From contig NC_073637.1 of the NCBI RefSeq assembly GCF_029407905.1, positions 56,730,501-56,794,500 on the forward strand: a stretch of 64,000 bases of DNA, read 5' to 3'. The position numbers and the translations under genes were made by a program. Of this stretch, positions 8,854-20,230 are shown piece by piece. Origin of the DNA: Bubalus kerabau (taxonomy: Eukaryota > Chordata > Mammalia > Artiodactyla > Bovidae). Each line of letters starts with the position of its first letter. Within the stretch, counting starts at the first letter, position 1. Under the pieces are notes generated by a model. It ran no database searches. It was not told where the DNA came from and worked only from the letters and a program-made list of their open reading frames with translations.

Positions 8854-11800
8854 GTACCCGCGAGGCGCCGGGGGCGGGGGCGCAGCGGGGCGGGGCGGGG
8901 CAGCGGGCGCCGTGGGGATGGGGCGGCCAGGGGCAAGATTTGAGACTTCACCCAAGCCTCGCTAGAGCCAGGCCTAAGAATACTACCTGTGGCCGTTTAG
9001 GAGCCAGAAGAAGGCAGGGTGGCAGTGGGGGCCGGAAAGCATCAAAGCCAAGTTTTGATGGAACTTTTTGAACCTTCTGCTTTTTCTAGTGAAGGTATGC
9101 TAATTCATTTGTAATCAAGAGCGGTCAGGCCTGCAATAAAGATCTGGTGGTTGTAAAGATGAGTCAAAAATTATGCTCCCAAAAATACACCTAAAGGGAT
9201 GTAGGTTACAGTATAGAGAGTGGTGCTTTATTACACTTAGGAGGCTTCAGTTTTAAAACTTGGATAAAGAACTGCTTTAAATCCAGAAGACAGAAAGTTG
9301 CTTCTTTGTGAATAAGTGTGGGATTTTGGTGATCTATTATTTTGCAATTACTTTGCTATTATTACCATTTTATTATGAGTATCTTTCCATTACCCACATT
9401 AAAAAAAAATTCCCTATTGCAAACTTCTGTTCTTGTTACAAGAAAAAAGTAGGTCGTAAAATGCATTAATCTAAAGTAGCTTTGCTACGTATGATTTATT
9501 CTGTATAAACTTCTACCACAAAAGCACCGTTTTAAAAGCAATAATCTTTCACATTTGAGTCCTGTGAAAAGACCGCCTGGGTAAAATATAGCATGAACTT
9601 GTTCTGCATGTTACTGAATTAAGAAGCATGACTTCACTGAGTTTAATTCCCACTTCACTGCCGAGTTTAATTCCCACTTCACTTCACTATTTTTAAAAAG
9701 TTAGACTAATAACCAGGTTGTCTTCCCTAAAAGATACTTCAGAAGAAAGGAGCTGAGTGAAACGTTAGACTTTAAGAAGGACACAGAAGACCAGGAGAGT
9801 CAGCATGAGAGTGAACAGGACTTCTCCCAGGGACGTTGCCCCACCATCCGCCAGAAGCTCTGGAACATCCTGGAGAAGCCTGGGTCGTGCACAGCAGCCC
9901 GAATCTTTGGGGTCATCTCCATCATCTTTGTGGCGGTGTCCATCGTCAACATGGCCCTGATGTCAGCCGAGTTAAGCTGGCTGGACCCACAGCTGCTGGA
10001 AATCCTGGAGTATGTGTGCATCAGTTGGTTCACGGGGGAGTTTGTCCTGCGTTTCCTGTGCGTGAGGGACAGGTGCCGCTTCCTGAGGAAGGTGCCGAAC
10101 ATCATAGACCTCCTTGCCATCTTGCCCTTCTACATCACTCTCCTGGTAGAAAGCCTGAGTGGGAGCCAGACTACACAGGAGCTGGAAAACGTGGGGCGCA
10201 TCGTTCAGGTTTTGAGGCTGCTCAGGGCTCTGCGCATGCTCAAACTGGGCAGGCATTCCACAGGTATTCAGGTTTCGTGATGCCTTTTCATTCGCCGTTG
10301 TTCTTAAGCATTAGGGCTTTGACCAGAGTCCAAGGGAAGCGACTCTTGACTCTCAGTTAACACTCAGAATACCACCTGCTATATTTCACCCAATTATGAT
10401 CTCCAGAAAGGTACTGAAATGCAAAACCTTGAGGTTGTTATCACAGGTAGAGAGGACAACTTGCCTCTCATACACTTTCTCTCCTTAAGACATGTGAGAA
10501 ACTATTTAACCATATGTTCATTTTATTTTAACCCAGGTGCCCAGAAGATGTACAGAAATTAAAGACACAGTGCTTCTGGAAGGTGCTACATAAAATATGC
10601 ATAAACATCACATAATAAGATATGCACAAATTATATATGATATATAGGAACATAAGCCAGTTTCTCTTCTGTGTCGAAGGAAATTTTCACATAAGTTTGT
10701 TGGCAGAAGAGAAAGTCAGTCCTCCAGGACCTTCTCTGGCTATGCAAAAAGAGATGACTGGGCACTGGGGGCCTTCTCATAATTTGGGAGAAAACAATGG
10801 AAATGTTTGCTTTAGAAGTAAAAGGGTCTTTGCAACCCTTTGGACTGTAACCCACAAAGCTCCTCTGTCAATGGGATTTCCCAGGCAAGAATGCTGGAGT
10901 GGGTTGCCGTTTCCTCCTCCAGGGGATCTTCCCAACCAAGGGATGGAACCCACATCTCCTGCATCTCAGGCAGAGTCTTCACTATGAGCCATCCGGGAAG
11001 CACTTACAAGAAAGCTAAAGACACTAATTAAATGCCCTGTCTAGTATCTGAGAATTTTTTTGTCCTGAACTGGGGAGGCATTAAGAGAGACAGTAACAAG
11101 AATGCCTTAGCTTTTTGTATGTATCCATAAAGCCTTGAAAATCTAAAGAACACTCTCTCTAGAAAAATGTCTACACAACACACACACACACAATTGTACA
11201 TGAGAAATTATAGGCAAATCAGAGGAAACCATACAAATCCATTAAAGATGATGCTTCCATCCCTAAGGGCAGGGATTCTCAGTGACTGGCCCTGCCGTCT
11301 GTTAGATGTTCTGGAGCACATATGTGTTCCCTTATGTTAGACTTTAATAAAAACAAGAATCCCTTGAAAAGCTTGTTAAAATGCAAATTCTGAGCCCCAA
11401 CTCCAGAGACTCAGATTTTAGTTTTGGGGGTTGGATCCAGAAGCATGCATTTTAACAAGCTAACTTTGATGTAGGTGGTCTTGAGAAACACTTTAAGAAA
11501 CACTGGAGTAGGATACAATATTAATATGAAACATATAAATACAAATAACTGACTAGAGACTCCTATTCCCACTGATTTCCATGGATATATGCCTGACTGG
11601 TCACCTAAAAGGAGTTGATGGTAGAGATCTCTCCTTATATATCTAGGAAGAAATGAACCTCAGATATGTTTTCCCCTCACATCTCTGAGAAAACTAGGAC
11701 TGCTCCTAACATAAATTTGGTAGTGTATTTTCCTAGCTAGCCTCACACACCAGGGATTTGATAATGGGGTTTCCAACAACTTTTAGAAGTACCACTCTTT

Positions 11801-14272
11801 GTTTTCTGACACCCATAATGGGATGCTTTCTTCTAGTATTTATAAACTCTTCACAGGATTCAATTTAAAAACACCCAGTAAAGACTACGTTTTTCCCCAA
11901 AAGAAAGGAAAAAGAAAATAATAGTAATTTCCACAATGTCACCTCTTCAAAGGTTTTCTCAAGTTCTAAGGCAAGTAGAAGTATTAATAAAGTCTTAATT
12001 TATTGAAAAGATATGAATAGTTGCAATGAATATTTGACAGTGTTATCTTGAGCATTACATTTAGCAAAATATAAACATAGAGCACATATTTCTCTAGGTA
12101 TTAACTATAAATAAAATTGAGAAGTATTATGAAATAATGGTTTAAGAAGACAGTGGTGGGCCAGTCAGCCTAGTTTTAAGTCTTTGGCATGTTACTTTGT
12201 ACTAAATATGCTACTTTTCTGTGCCTTGGTCTGCTCACCCGTAAAATGGCATAATAAATATAACATCTATCTCATGTTATTTTTTAGGATTATCTGAGTT
12301 AATTGATATAACCTGCAGAAATTCAGGCCACTTTATTTCTTTTCAAAATGAACTGTTTAGAACATTGGAATGACAACAGTCTTTCCAAACACTATGCATT
12401 TCTTCATATGTTCTCAATTTCAGAAATCCAATTCAATACAGACACATCAAGGCCAGTTTTCTAAAAGATATTCTAAAGATATTATTTAAAATGCCTTTTA
12501 AAGTTAAATCTCAAATTATTTTCACTGGTCTTTTAAAATAGCTGGCTAATAAAGAACATCTCAAAATTCTAAGAACAAAATTCAGAATAATGAGAGCAAA
12601 AATAGTATTTTAATGTATTTAAAATAGTCTCTAGTGAATAAAAATTTAAACATAATTCCAAGAGGTATTACTTTGGACTTTTGAGACAATATCACTGTGA
12701 CATCATGTTAATATGACTTCAAAATATGGATAAACTTTAATCAGTATCTCTAGTGTTAGGGAAGATACCTTATTCAAATAGCGATCCTATAATGGGCTCC
12801 TCTTGCTATAAATTTGGTATTTAGGACAAAAATTTCAATGGGTGTCATTGAAATGGAGGAGTACTGGAACCCCTCCTGCTACCCCTTTAAGAATGTCCTC
12901 ACATGTAGATTTGATGTTTTTTTGTGAATTTTGTTCCTGAATCCTAACTTGTTTTTACTGCTTCACTTCATTCTCATCTTTTACTTCTTCTGGCTCTTTC
13001 AGATTATGATGCCCCTAATTGTGTTAAATTTATCAGGAAAGTGAGAAAAACAGACACATAAAATATAAGGAGACAACATAAAACTGCCTTCGAATAGTGT
13101 GCAAGGTGATGACTCGAAATGCAGACCTGACCAAAAGAGCCCTCCTCGTACAATGCTGCAGAGGCTCTCATTGTCTAAAGGACAAAGTGCTATCAAATGT
13201 CCCCTGCCTGCCCTTCATCTCATCTCTCATCTTTTTTGTATAAATAGTAGGTGTTTAATAGCTAGGAGCTTCCCAGGTGGTACTAGTGATAAAGAACCCG
13301 CCTGCCACTGCAGGAGACCTAAGAAACACAGGTTCGATCCCTGGGTTGGGAAGATTACCCTGGAAGAGGGCATGGCAAGAATACCCGCCTCCAGTATTCT
13401 TGCCTGGAGAATCCCATGGACAGAGGAGCCTGGCGGGCTATAGTTCACAGGGTCGCACAGAGTCGGACATGACTGAAGCAACTTAGCATGCACACACGCA
13501 CGTGTTAATAGACAAGTGAGTGAATGAATCTAATTATATTTATTTTTAGCCTTCTCAGTGAGTCCCCATCAACTAGACTAAGAACTTCCTGAAGATTGTA
13601 ACTTATCACCTCTGTACCCCCAGAACTTTGCCCAATGCTGGAGCCATAGGAAATGTCAAACGCATGTTTTGGGATGGATAGCAGGGAAGAAGAGGGAGAG
13701 GATATGGGCAGAGGAAGGGAGAAGGGGCGGCCGTGACTGACACCAACTGTTCTATTTCAGGCTTACGCTCCCTTGGAATGACAATCACCCAGTGTTACGA
13801 AGAAGTTGGCCTGCTGCTCCTGTTTCTATCTGTGGGAATCTCTATATTTTCAACTGTGGAATATTTTGCTGAGCAGAGCATTCCCGACACAACCTTCACA
13901 AGTGTCCCTTGTGCCTGGTGGTGGGCCACAACGTCCATGACTACCGTGGGATATGGAGACATCAGACCAGACACCACCACAGGCAAGATTGTGGCCTTCA
14001 TGTGCATCTTATCGGGAATCCTTGTCTTGGCCTTGCCCATTGCTATTATTAACGACCGCTTCTCCGCTTGCTACTTCACCCTGAAGCTCAAGGAAGCAGC
14101 TGTTAGACAGCGTGAGGCTCTGAAGAAACTTACCAAGAATATAGCCACTGACTCATATATCAGTGTGAACTTGAGAGATGTCTATGCCCGGAGTATCATG
14201 GAGATGCTTCGACTGAAAGGCAGAGAAAGAGCAAGTACTAGGAGCAGTGGAGGAGATGATTTCTGGTTTTGA
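8387..14272 (+). CDS. KCNV1: Potassium voltage-gated channel modifier subunit Kv8.1 (spliced: 8387-8853, 9734-10263, 13761-14272)
   Basis: The three exons join to 502 codons plus TGA; the family is about 500 residues. Seen: an N-terminal T1 tetramerisation domain (about 42-155) with the non-Shaker zinc motif HX5CX20CC (H125, C131, C152, C153); S1 about 212-234; S2 with E258; S3 with D281; S4 with basic residues every third position (R311, R317, R320, R323, K326, R329; Q at 314); S5 about 348-368; pore helix with W385-W387; selectivity filter GYGD at 396-399; S6 about 409-430. The usual S6 PxP hinge reads P425-I-A427, the change typical of silent Kv subunits. Known of Kv8.1: it makes no current alone, is held in the ER, and joins Kv2-type subunits in neurons to alter amount and gating. 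The start has A at -3 and G at +4 and is the first in-frame ATG. The C-terminus ends in DDFWF. No frameshift, stop or missing filter residue. It matches the human protein as I recall it; an alignment would confirm this. Confidence 0.97.
8854..9733 (+). other. KCNV1: KCNV1 intron 1
   Basis: 880 bases, GT-AG, phase 2. The first 100 bases are still CpG-island sequence; the rest is AT-rich. I recognise no interspersed repeat. A 24-base unit is tandemly doubled at 9639-9686, about 50 bases before the exon 2 acceptor. Confidence 0.9.
9639..9686 (+). repeat. 24-bp tandem duplication in KCNV1 intron 1
   Basis: The unit beginning GAGTTTAATTCCCACTTCAC occurs at 9639 and again at 9663, in direct tandem. 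Confidence 0.9.
9734..10263 (+). CDS. KCNV1: KCNV1 coding exon 2 (T1-S1 linker through S4)
   Basis: Acceptor CCCTAAAAG|ATAC at 9733/9734 completes codon 156 as AGA. It encodes the charged T1-S1 linker (about 157-210), S1, S2, S3 and the S4 sensor, ending in the S4-S5 linker at HSTG. The donor is ACAG|GTATTC at 10264, leaving one base of codon 333 (phase 1). An open frame continues only to a stop at 10278-10280, so read-through would truncate the channel before the pore. Confidence 0.95.
10815..11002 (-). mobile_element. Bov-tA SINE, antisense, in KCNV1 intron 2
   Basis: Antisense Bov-A body (GGACTGTAACCCACAAAGCT, TTCCCAGGCAAGAATGCTGG) then antisense tRNA head ending GAGCCATCCGGGAAGC. Confidence 0.9.
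11174..11192. repeat. (CA)n microsatellite, short
   Basis: About eight CA units in KCNV1 intron 2. Confidence 0.85.
11273..11505. mobile_element. MER5A-type hAT-Charlie DNA transposon relic
   Basis: Imperfect palindromic structure typical of MER5A: GATTCTCAGTGAC at the left, AAAGCTTGTTAAAATGCAAA and GCATTTTAACAAGCTAAC in the middle, CTTGAGAAACACT at the right. Non-coding and ancient. Confidence 0.75.
12150..12330 (+). repeat. MIR SINE in KCNV1 intron 2
   Basis: MIR-like order: a GTTACTTTG segment, TCTGTGCCTTGGTCTGCTCA, GTAAAATGGCATAATAA, then GGATTATCTGAGTTAATTGA. Confidence 0.75.
13267..13495 (+). mobile_element. Bov-tA SINE in KCNV1 intron 2
   Basis: Sense copy with GCTTCCCAGGTGGTACTAGT head, B box GGTTCGATCC and a Bov-A body ending GACTGAAGCAACTTAGCATG. 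It lies 265 bases before the exon 3 acceptor. Confidence 0.92.
13570..13660 (+). repeat. L2 LINE 3' end fragment
   Basis: ACTAGACTAAGAACTTCCTG, CACCTCTGTACCCCCAGAAC and a CATAGGAAAT segment follow the order of the L2 3' end. Ancient. It lies about 100 bases before KCNV1 exon 3. Confidence 0.65.
13761..14272 (+). CDS. KCNV1: KCNV1 coding exon 3 (S5, pore, S6, C-terminus)
   Basis: Acceptor CTATTTCAG|GCTTAC gives the rest of glycine 333 and continues LRSLGMTITQ. It encodes S5, the turret, the tryptophan-rich pore helix, the TTVGYGD filter, S6 with the altered PIA motif, and a cytoplasmic tail of about 70 residues rich in K, R and E. Stop TGA is at 14270-14272. The in-frame open sequence upstream to 13733 is intronic. 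Confidence 0.96.
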
Positions 14273-15320
14273 ATTCACTTTCAGTTTACTTACAAAACTT
14301 GTGTAAAACTAACTTGATTGATAAAGCCTTGATATGGATGTCTGTACACTGCTGCTGAGTCTCTTTTGAGTCCTGCCTGTGTTCATTTTAGTTGACACGT
14401 TGTCTGGTCTCCTAGAATAGTCCACATCCCCCCAAAACAACAGCACATTGTTCTGACACACTTGAGTCTCAAAAATAGCCGTTTAACACCACCCAAGGCA
14501 ACAAGGCCAATAGACACGTGTTGGAATTGTCAAATATAAAATAATAGTGTAATGCATACAATAACGTTAAACGTTTTCCTATCACTAATTTTTAGTCTTT
14601 TGCACCTCTAATTTTAAAGGATGGACATTAAACAGCATAGCCCAGAGCAAAGATAAGTGAACATTGAAGATTATGGTGAACAATTTTGTTATAAAGAGAT
14701 ACTCTCCAAGTAAGTAAATCACTCCTTTCTTAAACAGTTAAAGCTGCTGAATATAACAATTAGCTTTTTGAGAGAAAATCCTGATTTGATGATCATAGAC
14801 TGAGTGCCTATCTTTTCTCTGGTGCAGACATTGGTCCCAAATGGACTGAGTTCTGTGTTCCATCATTAGTTTTGAAGGTAGAATCCAAAAACTACCTAGG
14901 CTGTGGCAGAAGAGTGCTAACTAAAGGCTTTGAGAATTGCACTTCCTCATCCTTCCCATGGAGTGCATATGTGGAACATAAAGGCAATATCTCTTTATAC
15001 TCCATGGAAACTAGATTGTCTTTAAATATCTCGTTATTGACTCGGTGTTCAAGTTATGTCTTTAAAATGGTGACTTTGTAAGTAAAGTTGAAGTGGTGAG
15101 GATCTTAAATGTATATACACTGAAATTATTAAATCATCTTATTTCATAATATGAAAATGTTATGTTGAATGATACAATTGGATGAATTTGACAATCTTTT
15201 AATTGTTAACAAAAAGTATTGTGGATAGCTTTCTGACCGTTGGGGTAAATAGCAAATGTTCCAACTTTACATGCATTTTGACAGTATTTCAGGATAAAAT
15301 AAAATTCCTAGTCAGTTTGT
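14273..15320 (+). other. KCNV1: Probable KCNV1 3'UTR
   Basis: About 1 kb after the stop codon, AT-rich and free of recognisable repeats, unlike most of the flank. It ends at an AATAAA followed by a T/GT-rich stretch. Earlier ATTAAA variants at 14627 and 15128 could give shorter ends; a further AATAAA at 15644 could give a longer one. Confidence 0.55.
15298..15303 (+). promoter_or_regulatory. Likely KCNV1 polyadenylation signal
   Basis: First canonical AATAAA after the stop codon, with a GT/T-rich element at about 15313-15325 where a downstream element is expected. Use is inferred. Confidence 0.45.
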
Positions 15321-16269
15321 TCTATAATTAAAGCCAAGAGTTCTAAACCTGGGAATTAGTTTATGATTTCCAATGTTCTTGTAAATGAGATTTCAAAAAC
15401 TAAGAATAATACAGAGTATTATTTTCATACCTGCAATCTCAGTGAATATAATAGCGTCCCCAAGGGAACAAAAATTGTTTCTTGGAGGGGGACAAAAAAT
15501 CCTACTGTTTTTATTCATAAAACACATATATCCATGCAATACACAAAGAGATTATAGCGTATATCTTTGGTATTAATATTCCATGGGCTGGGAAATTAGA
15601 AAAATGCCTAACAGGTCCTTTCTAGGGTTGAGTTATGGTAAGAAATAAACACTGAGAAAGACAAATTTAATATATGTCTGTATAATATGTCATTAAATCT
15701 ATTTAAGGATACCTTATTATAAACTACAAAGAAGAGAGAGAGGAAGAGAGAAAAGACAGGAAAAAGAACCAAAGAAAGTCCAATCAATTGTAAGATACCA
15801 CTGATTGCAAAATGCATCCAGAGTTTGGATATGTAAAAATTTTAAAATGCACATCTTAAAATCAGTGAAATATCATATACACTACCTCTAGTTTTCTTAT
15901 ATGCATGGTTAAGCTCTAAAAACCTTTTCATTGATGGCATGAGTTTTAAATTGTATGCTAAAATACTTTAATACATTTGGCTTGTTTCCACTTCTCCCAA
16001 ATATTATGAAATATTTAAGAGATATGAGTAGTAATAAAATAAATATTTTCCCTCTTACACAATTCCCAGGTGTTAGAGCATACCACAGGGCCACTTGTCC
16101 TAATATAAACGCCATCCACAATCTGAAGGGGAAATAGACACAGAAGGCAAACTCATTCTGGCTTATCTAGAACTCTCCCCAAGAAGAGATCCAGGCTGCA
16201 CTCTGTACTCATCATGTACTTTGTCACTGTATCTTCAAGGTATTCTTATTACATAATTACTATTGATAA
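15321..16269. other. Unassigned AT-rich DNA downstream of KCNV1
   Basis: No gene or recognised repeat. An AATAAA at 15644 could be an alternative KCNV1 polyadenylation signal. Confidence 0.4.
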
Positions 16270-16299
16270 ACTCTTCTAATTATATAATTTATATATTTA

Positions 16300-16540
16300 T
16301 CCATCCAACAAATATTGATTCAGGATCCATTTGTGTGCTGGGGCTTGAGATTCTTTGTTAAACCAGATCAAGTCCTATTCTCTTGCATTATTTAATATTC
16401 TATTCAAGACTGCGAGGGGAACACAGATGACAAAGCTGAAGCACAAAAAGAGGAAGGGACCTGCCCAAATTCACACAGCCCATGGAGAGTGCCAGAACCA
16501 GGAATGAGTTCCAACCTGCTGGCCCCCGAAAATGATACTC
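16300..16540. repeat. Ancient MIR/L2-type repeat block
   Basis: ATCCATCCAACAAATATTGA at the left is L2/MIR-like; AAGCTGAAGCACAAAAAGAG and TTCACACAGCCCATGGAGAG at the right read as antisense MIR. The boundaries are approximate. Confidence 0.55.
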
Positions 16541-17138
16541 CTTGAAGGTATATGACAGATTTCATTATTCCCATATACACTGTGCACAGGGATACCCTTC
16601 AGGAGCAAATAAGCCAATTTCTTACGGCTAGAGAGATTCAACATGCCTTAAGAAAAATATCAGCTTATTCTCAAAGGCGGAATGGCGCATCTAAGGAACA
16701 GCTGTTACACCGTGTAGCCACAATTAGACAAGAAAAATATTATCTTTAGAATAATTAATAGCTAGAAAATAAAAAAGTGTATTACATGTCTACTTTTCCT
16801 ACTGCAGAAAATTCTAATATGTTCTCCAGAAATATGGTATATGAGCTGTATAAATTTTGTTGAGATGTGGACATTTCAAAAGAAATTTTAAAATATTACG
16901 GCTTTGTCAGTTTTGCTGTTATATAAAATATTGGTGTATCTATTCAATAAACTGTACATATAAGCAAACCAAATTTAAGTAACAAATCAAGGCAAGAACT
17001 TTAATTTTATATTCCAATATTTTAAAAATTTGATATTTGTCAAAAGTCTAAGAATAATTGCTATAGAACAATATTTAATTTGTTTGGACATATATATAAT
17101 TTGGCTATAGGCTATTTAAAGAACACTAGTTTAAAACA

Positions 17139-17417
17139 GGAGAAGGAAATGGCAACCCACTCCAGTATTCTTGCCTGGAGAATCCCATGGACGGAGGAAC
17201 CTGGTAGGCTACAATCCATGGGGTTGTGAAGAGTCAGACACAACTGAGCAATTTCACTTTAACTTTTCACTTTCATGCATTGGAGAAGGAAATGGCAACC
17301 CACTCCAGTGTTCTTGCCTGGAGAATCCCAGGGATTGAGGAGCCTGGTGGGCTGCCGTCTATGGGTCGCACAGAGTCAGACACCACTGAAGCGACTTAGC
17401 AGAAGCAGCAGCAGCAG
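17139..17417 (+). mobile_element. Bov-A2 SINE (dimer)
   Basis: Complete two-monomer structure from GGAGAAGGAAATGGCAACCC to a TTAGCAGAAGCAGCAGCAGC tail. Confidence 0.93.
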
Positions 17418-18039
17418 TTAAAAACATTTGAGTGCATAGAGGTAATGTTTGAGTACCTAAAGGAGCAATTTTAAGAAATTACTGAGGTATGTATAATAGA
17501 AGTGGCCTCAAGTTCATGTTTTACTGGGATTTTTTTCTATATATATTAATACAAGGAATAGTTGCATTTACCATTTTAATGCAAATTAGTATAAAGCATA
17601 ATGTATTAAATGCACAAAGAATTTAACTGAGGTAGAAATCTCAGTGCTGTGTTTCAATGTACAATTCTTGCTCTCATTAATATCTTTTGACTAGTTCTTG
17701 CAGAAAATATACATGTTGGCCCAAGTTATCTGAGCAAAACATCATCACTGAGTAAGCTTACTGCTTTGACAAATATTTCTACTGATACATTCTGTTAACA
17801 TGAAAAGTCTGCTCTTTTGAAATATGAGCCATTAATATCTCTGCCTTATCAGTCCTTCAGTTCTGTCCAGGATGCTATCTGTTGGCAAATAACGTGTTCT
17901 AGTGCTTCCTTTGGTGATTTTCCTTTGCAAAAGCACCCCCACTTCCGAACCTGTCTCTGAGCCATGCTGATATATTAATAAAAATGTCACTTAAGGAGAA
18001 TTTTACTCACAAACTCCATTGGCATTTGCTTATGTCTTT
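17418..18039. other. Unassigned AT-rich intergenic DNA
   Basis: No gene or recognised repeat. Confidence 0.4.
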
Positions 18040-19560
18040 AGGGATGCTGGGGCAACTTGGATGCTCACCATCTTCGTATCCTCTCTTGCCTTGTATTAAA
18101 ATCACTTCCTTGCTGACCACCTCGACTCCATTGCCCCTCTCTTCATTCCCAGTATTCAACTGGTAAAATCCAAACCCTAATTAATTCCAACCCATTGCCT
18201 ATTTCTGCTGTCCCTGCAGAGCTGATCATGAAGACAGAAAAAGCCAACGTGTGCTGACTGCTCTCATTTTACATTCATGCCTAAACCCCAAATGGGTTCT
18301 TAACACCGCAAGGCAATCATGCTGCAATTCCTGAAGCTATTCACTCTCTCTAGATAAATATAAACCTCTAACACCTCCCTTTGATTCCACTTTCACTCAG
18401 AAAATAGAATCAGTTAGAAGAGATTTTTCCACAAGGGCCAGCACCCACATTTATCCACCTACCTCCATCTGTGCCTATTCAATCTGCCTTTCCTTCTATT
18501 ATAAGAGTTGAACTGTCCACCCTTCTCTGAAACTCTGGGACATGGCTTCAGAATGCCTTTCCCCTCTCCCTGCTATCCCATCTCTTTCCTCCCTCCTTCC
18601 TGGATCGTTCCTATCAAGATAGAAAACATAGTTTCATTTTTTTCCCTCTTAGAAACTAAACAAAAGCAAACAAATGAACAAAAACACCCAACACCCTGCT
18701 GTCCTTTATGGCAAAACTTCTCGAGAGCCTTCTCTATACTATTTTCTTTATTTCTATGCAATATCACTCTTCCCCCCGCAATTCTTTCTTGATAATCCAC
18801 TCAAATCCATCTCCCACCATACATCTCCTCTACGTCTTTCTTCTTAAGGTCAGCAATTATCCCCATAGTTGCTAAATCCAGTCATCGATGCTCAGACTTC
18901 GTATCACTTGGTCCATCAACAACATTTACAAGGTTAATTAAAGACTACCATAATTGAAAAACTTTCTGCTCTTGACTGCCAGCCTATCACTCTCTCCTGA
19001 TTTCCCTCCTACCTCATTGCTCATTCACCTTTTCTGGTTGAGAGGGTCTGCTGCTGCTGCTAAGTCGCTTCAGTCGTGTCCAACTCTGTGCGACCCCATA
19101 GACAGCAGCCCACCAGGCTCCCCCGTCCCTGGGATTCTCCAGGCAAGAACACTGAAGTGGGTTGCCATTTCCTTCTCCAATGCATGAAAGTGAAAAGGGA
19201 AAGTTAAGTCACTCAGTCGTGTCTGACTCTTAGCGACCCCATGGACTGCAGCCTACCAGGCTCTTCCATCCATGGGATTTTCCAGGCAAGAGTACTGGAG
19301 TTGGGTGCCATTGCCTTCTCCGGGTTGAGAGGGTCAGTCTGGGCTTAATCCTCAGGCCTGTCCTTCTCTCTATTTCCATCATTATCTTGGCCAACTCATC
19401 CCATTTTATTGCTTATGTACCATTGATACTTGGTCAACTCCCAAATTCCTGTCTCCAGAATAGACCTCTCTTCTCACTTCTTTCATCTTCAGATTTGTGT
19501 GCTTAACTGCCTATTCAATGGCTACACCTGAGCATCCAATAATACTTCATGATGAGCACA
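18040..19560. repeat. Pyrimidine-rich block, probably an old unclassified repeat
   Basis: A C/T-rich stretch whose wording (CTTGGTCAACTCCCAAATTC, CTTAACTGCCTATTCAATGG) recalls an old mammalian interspersed repeat that I cannot name safely. It is split by a Bov-A2 at 19049-19322. Open frames within it are unconvincing. Confidence 0.35.
19049..19322 (-). mobile_element. Bov-A2 SINE, antisense, full length
   Basis: Starts TGCTGCTGCTGCTAAGTCGC and ends TTGCCTTCTCCGG. Perfect 13-base target repeats GGTTGAGAGGGTC at 19036-19048 and 19323-19335. Confidence 0.96.
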
Positions 19561-20230
19561 TCTGATACCAAATTATTGATATCACCCCCCAAAATGTATG
19601 TCAGATCAAGTACTCTGAGAAGCAGATGCCACAGCAGCTGATTATTTGTAATTATGTGCAAGACATTTATTGTAGAAGAAAATAGCTTGTGAAAGATGAA
19701 GAGGAGGAATCTGGAGAAAATGGAAAGAACCTTCAGACCATGATGCAGGTCTGATGCCTGAGGAGAAGATGGAGAGATGAGGATTAGGTCAAAAGGGTCT
19801 CTGACTACAGTCAACTTCTAAGAAAATTTCCACAGAGTGGATGGAGAGTCCTGAGCAAAAGTAGCCCATTAAGGAGCCCCGCTTCTTTTTAAAATGGACT
19901 CAATGGGCAATAGCTCAAGCTATCAGCCAACCACGCTGCCCTCAGGAGGAGACGTGAGTGATGCATATCACAGCCACCACGGTCAAGCCCCGGAACTGCA
20001 CAGGTCTGCTTCCTCATACACGCCAGAAGGGGCCCCTCCAGGGATCCTACAGGCCTCTCTTTGTGAATAAAAACAACAAAAAAAGGAATTAGTGGATGAA
20101 GTAGAGCATTCATTGCTGTCATTGGTCTCAGAATAGCAGCTGGTAGTCATCCCCTCCCTCCTCCACTATCCGCGGGGGCACCCCACCGCAGCACACGCTT
20201 TCCCCCATGAAACCATCACAGCCTAAAAAA
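19561..20230. other. Unassigned, possibly LTR-like sequence
   Basis: Mixed GC sequence standing out from its AT-rich surroundings (for example 19900-20060 and 20150-20220). It may be part of an old LTR in antisense, but no defining ends are visible. No coding gene. Confidence 0.25.

Larger units (their letters stand above)
6955..8960. promoter_or_regulatory. CpG island covering the KCNV1 promoter and first coding exon
   Basis: GC content and CG dinucleotides rise sharply near 6955, stay high through the first coding exon and early intron 1, and fall near 8960; the flanks are AT-rich and CpG-poor. It holds several G-runs and GGCGGGG-type (Sp/KLF-like) boxes, for example near 7060-7075 and 8870-8900. 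I see no clear TATA box. A CpG-island promoter fits a brain-restricted ion channel gene. The transcription start cannot be fixed from sequence. Several overlapping open frames on both strands here are GC-driven and not credible genes. Confidence 0.85.
10264..13760 (+). other. KCNV1: KCNV1 intron 2
   Basis: 3497 bases, GT-AG, phase 1. It holds an antisense Bov-tA, a short CA run, a MER5A-type relic, a MIR, a sense Bov-tA and an L2 3' end, each listed separately. The stretches 11506-12150 and 12331-13266 are AT-rich with nothing recognised. Confidence 0.9.

Noticed and set aside
8481..9071. Plus-strand 196-codon frame overlapping KCNV1 exon 1
   Set aside because: Out-of-frame shadow of exon 1 with tryptophan/alanine/proline bias typical of GC-rich alternate frames; it runs into intron 1.
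9836..10360. Plus-strand 174-codon frame over KCNV1 exon 2
   Set aside because: Out-of-frame shadow; the Kv-family reading is in the frame entered from the 9734 splice site.
16552..16749. 65-codon frame with a bHLH-like or SAP-like look (basic, leucine-rich)
   Set aside because: No flanking gene structure, no recognisable family, AT-rich surroundings; best explained as chance.
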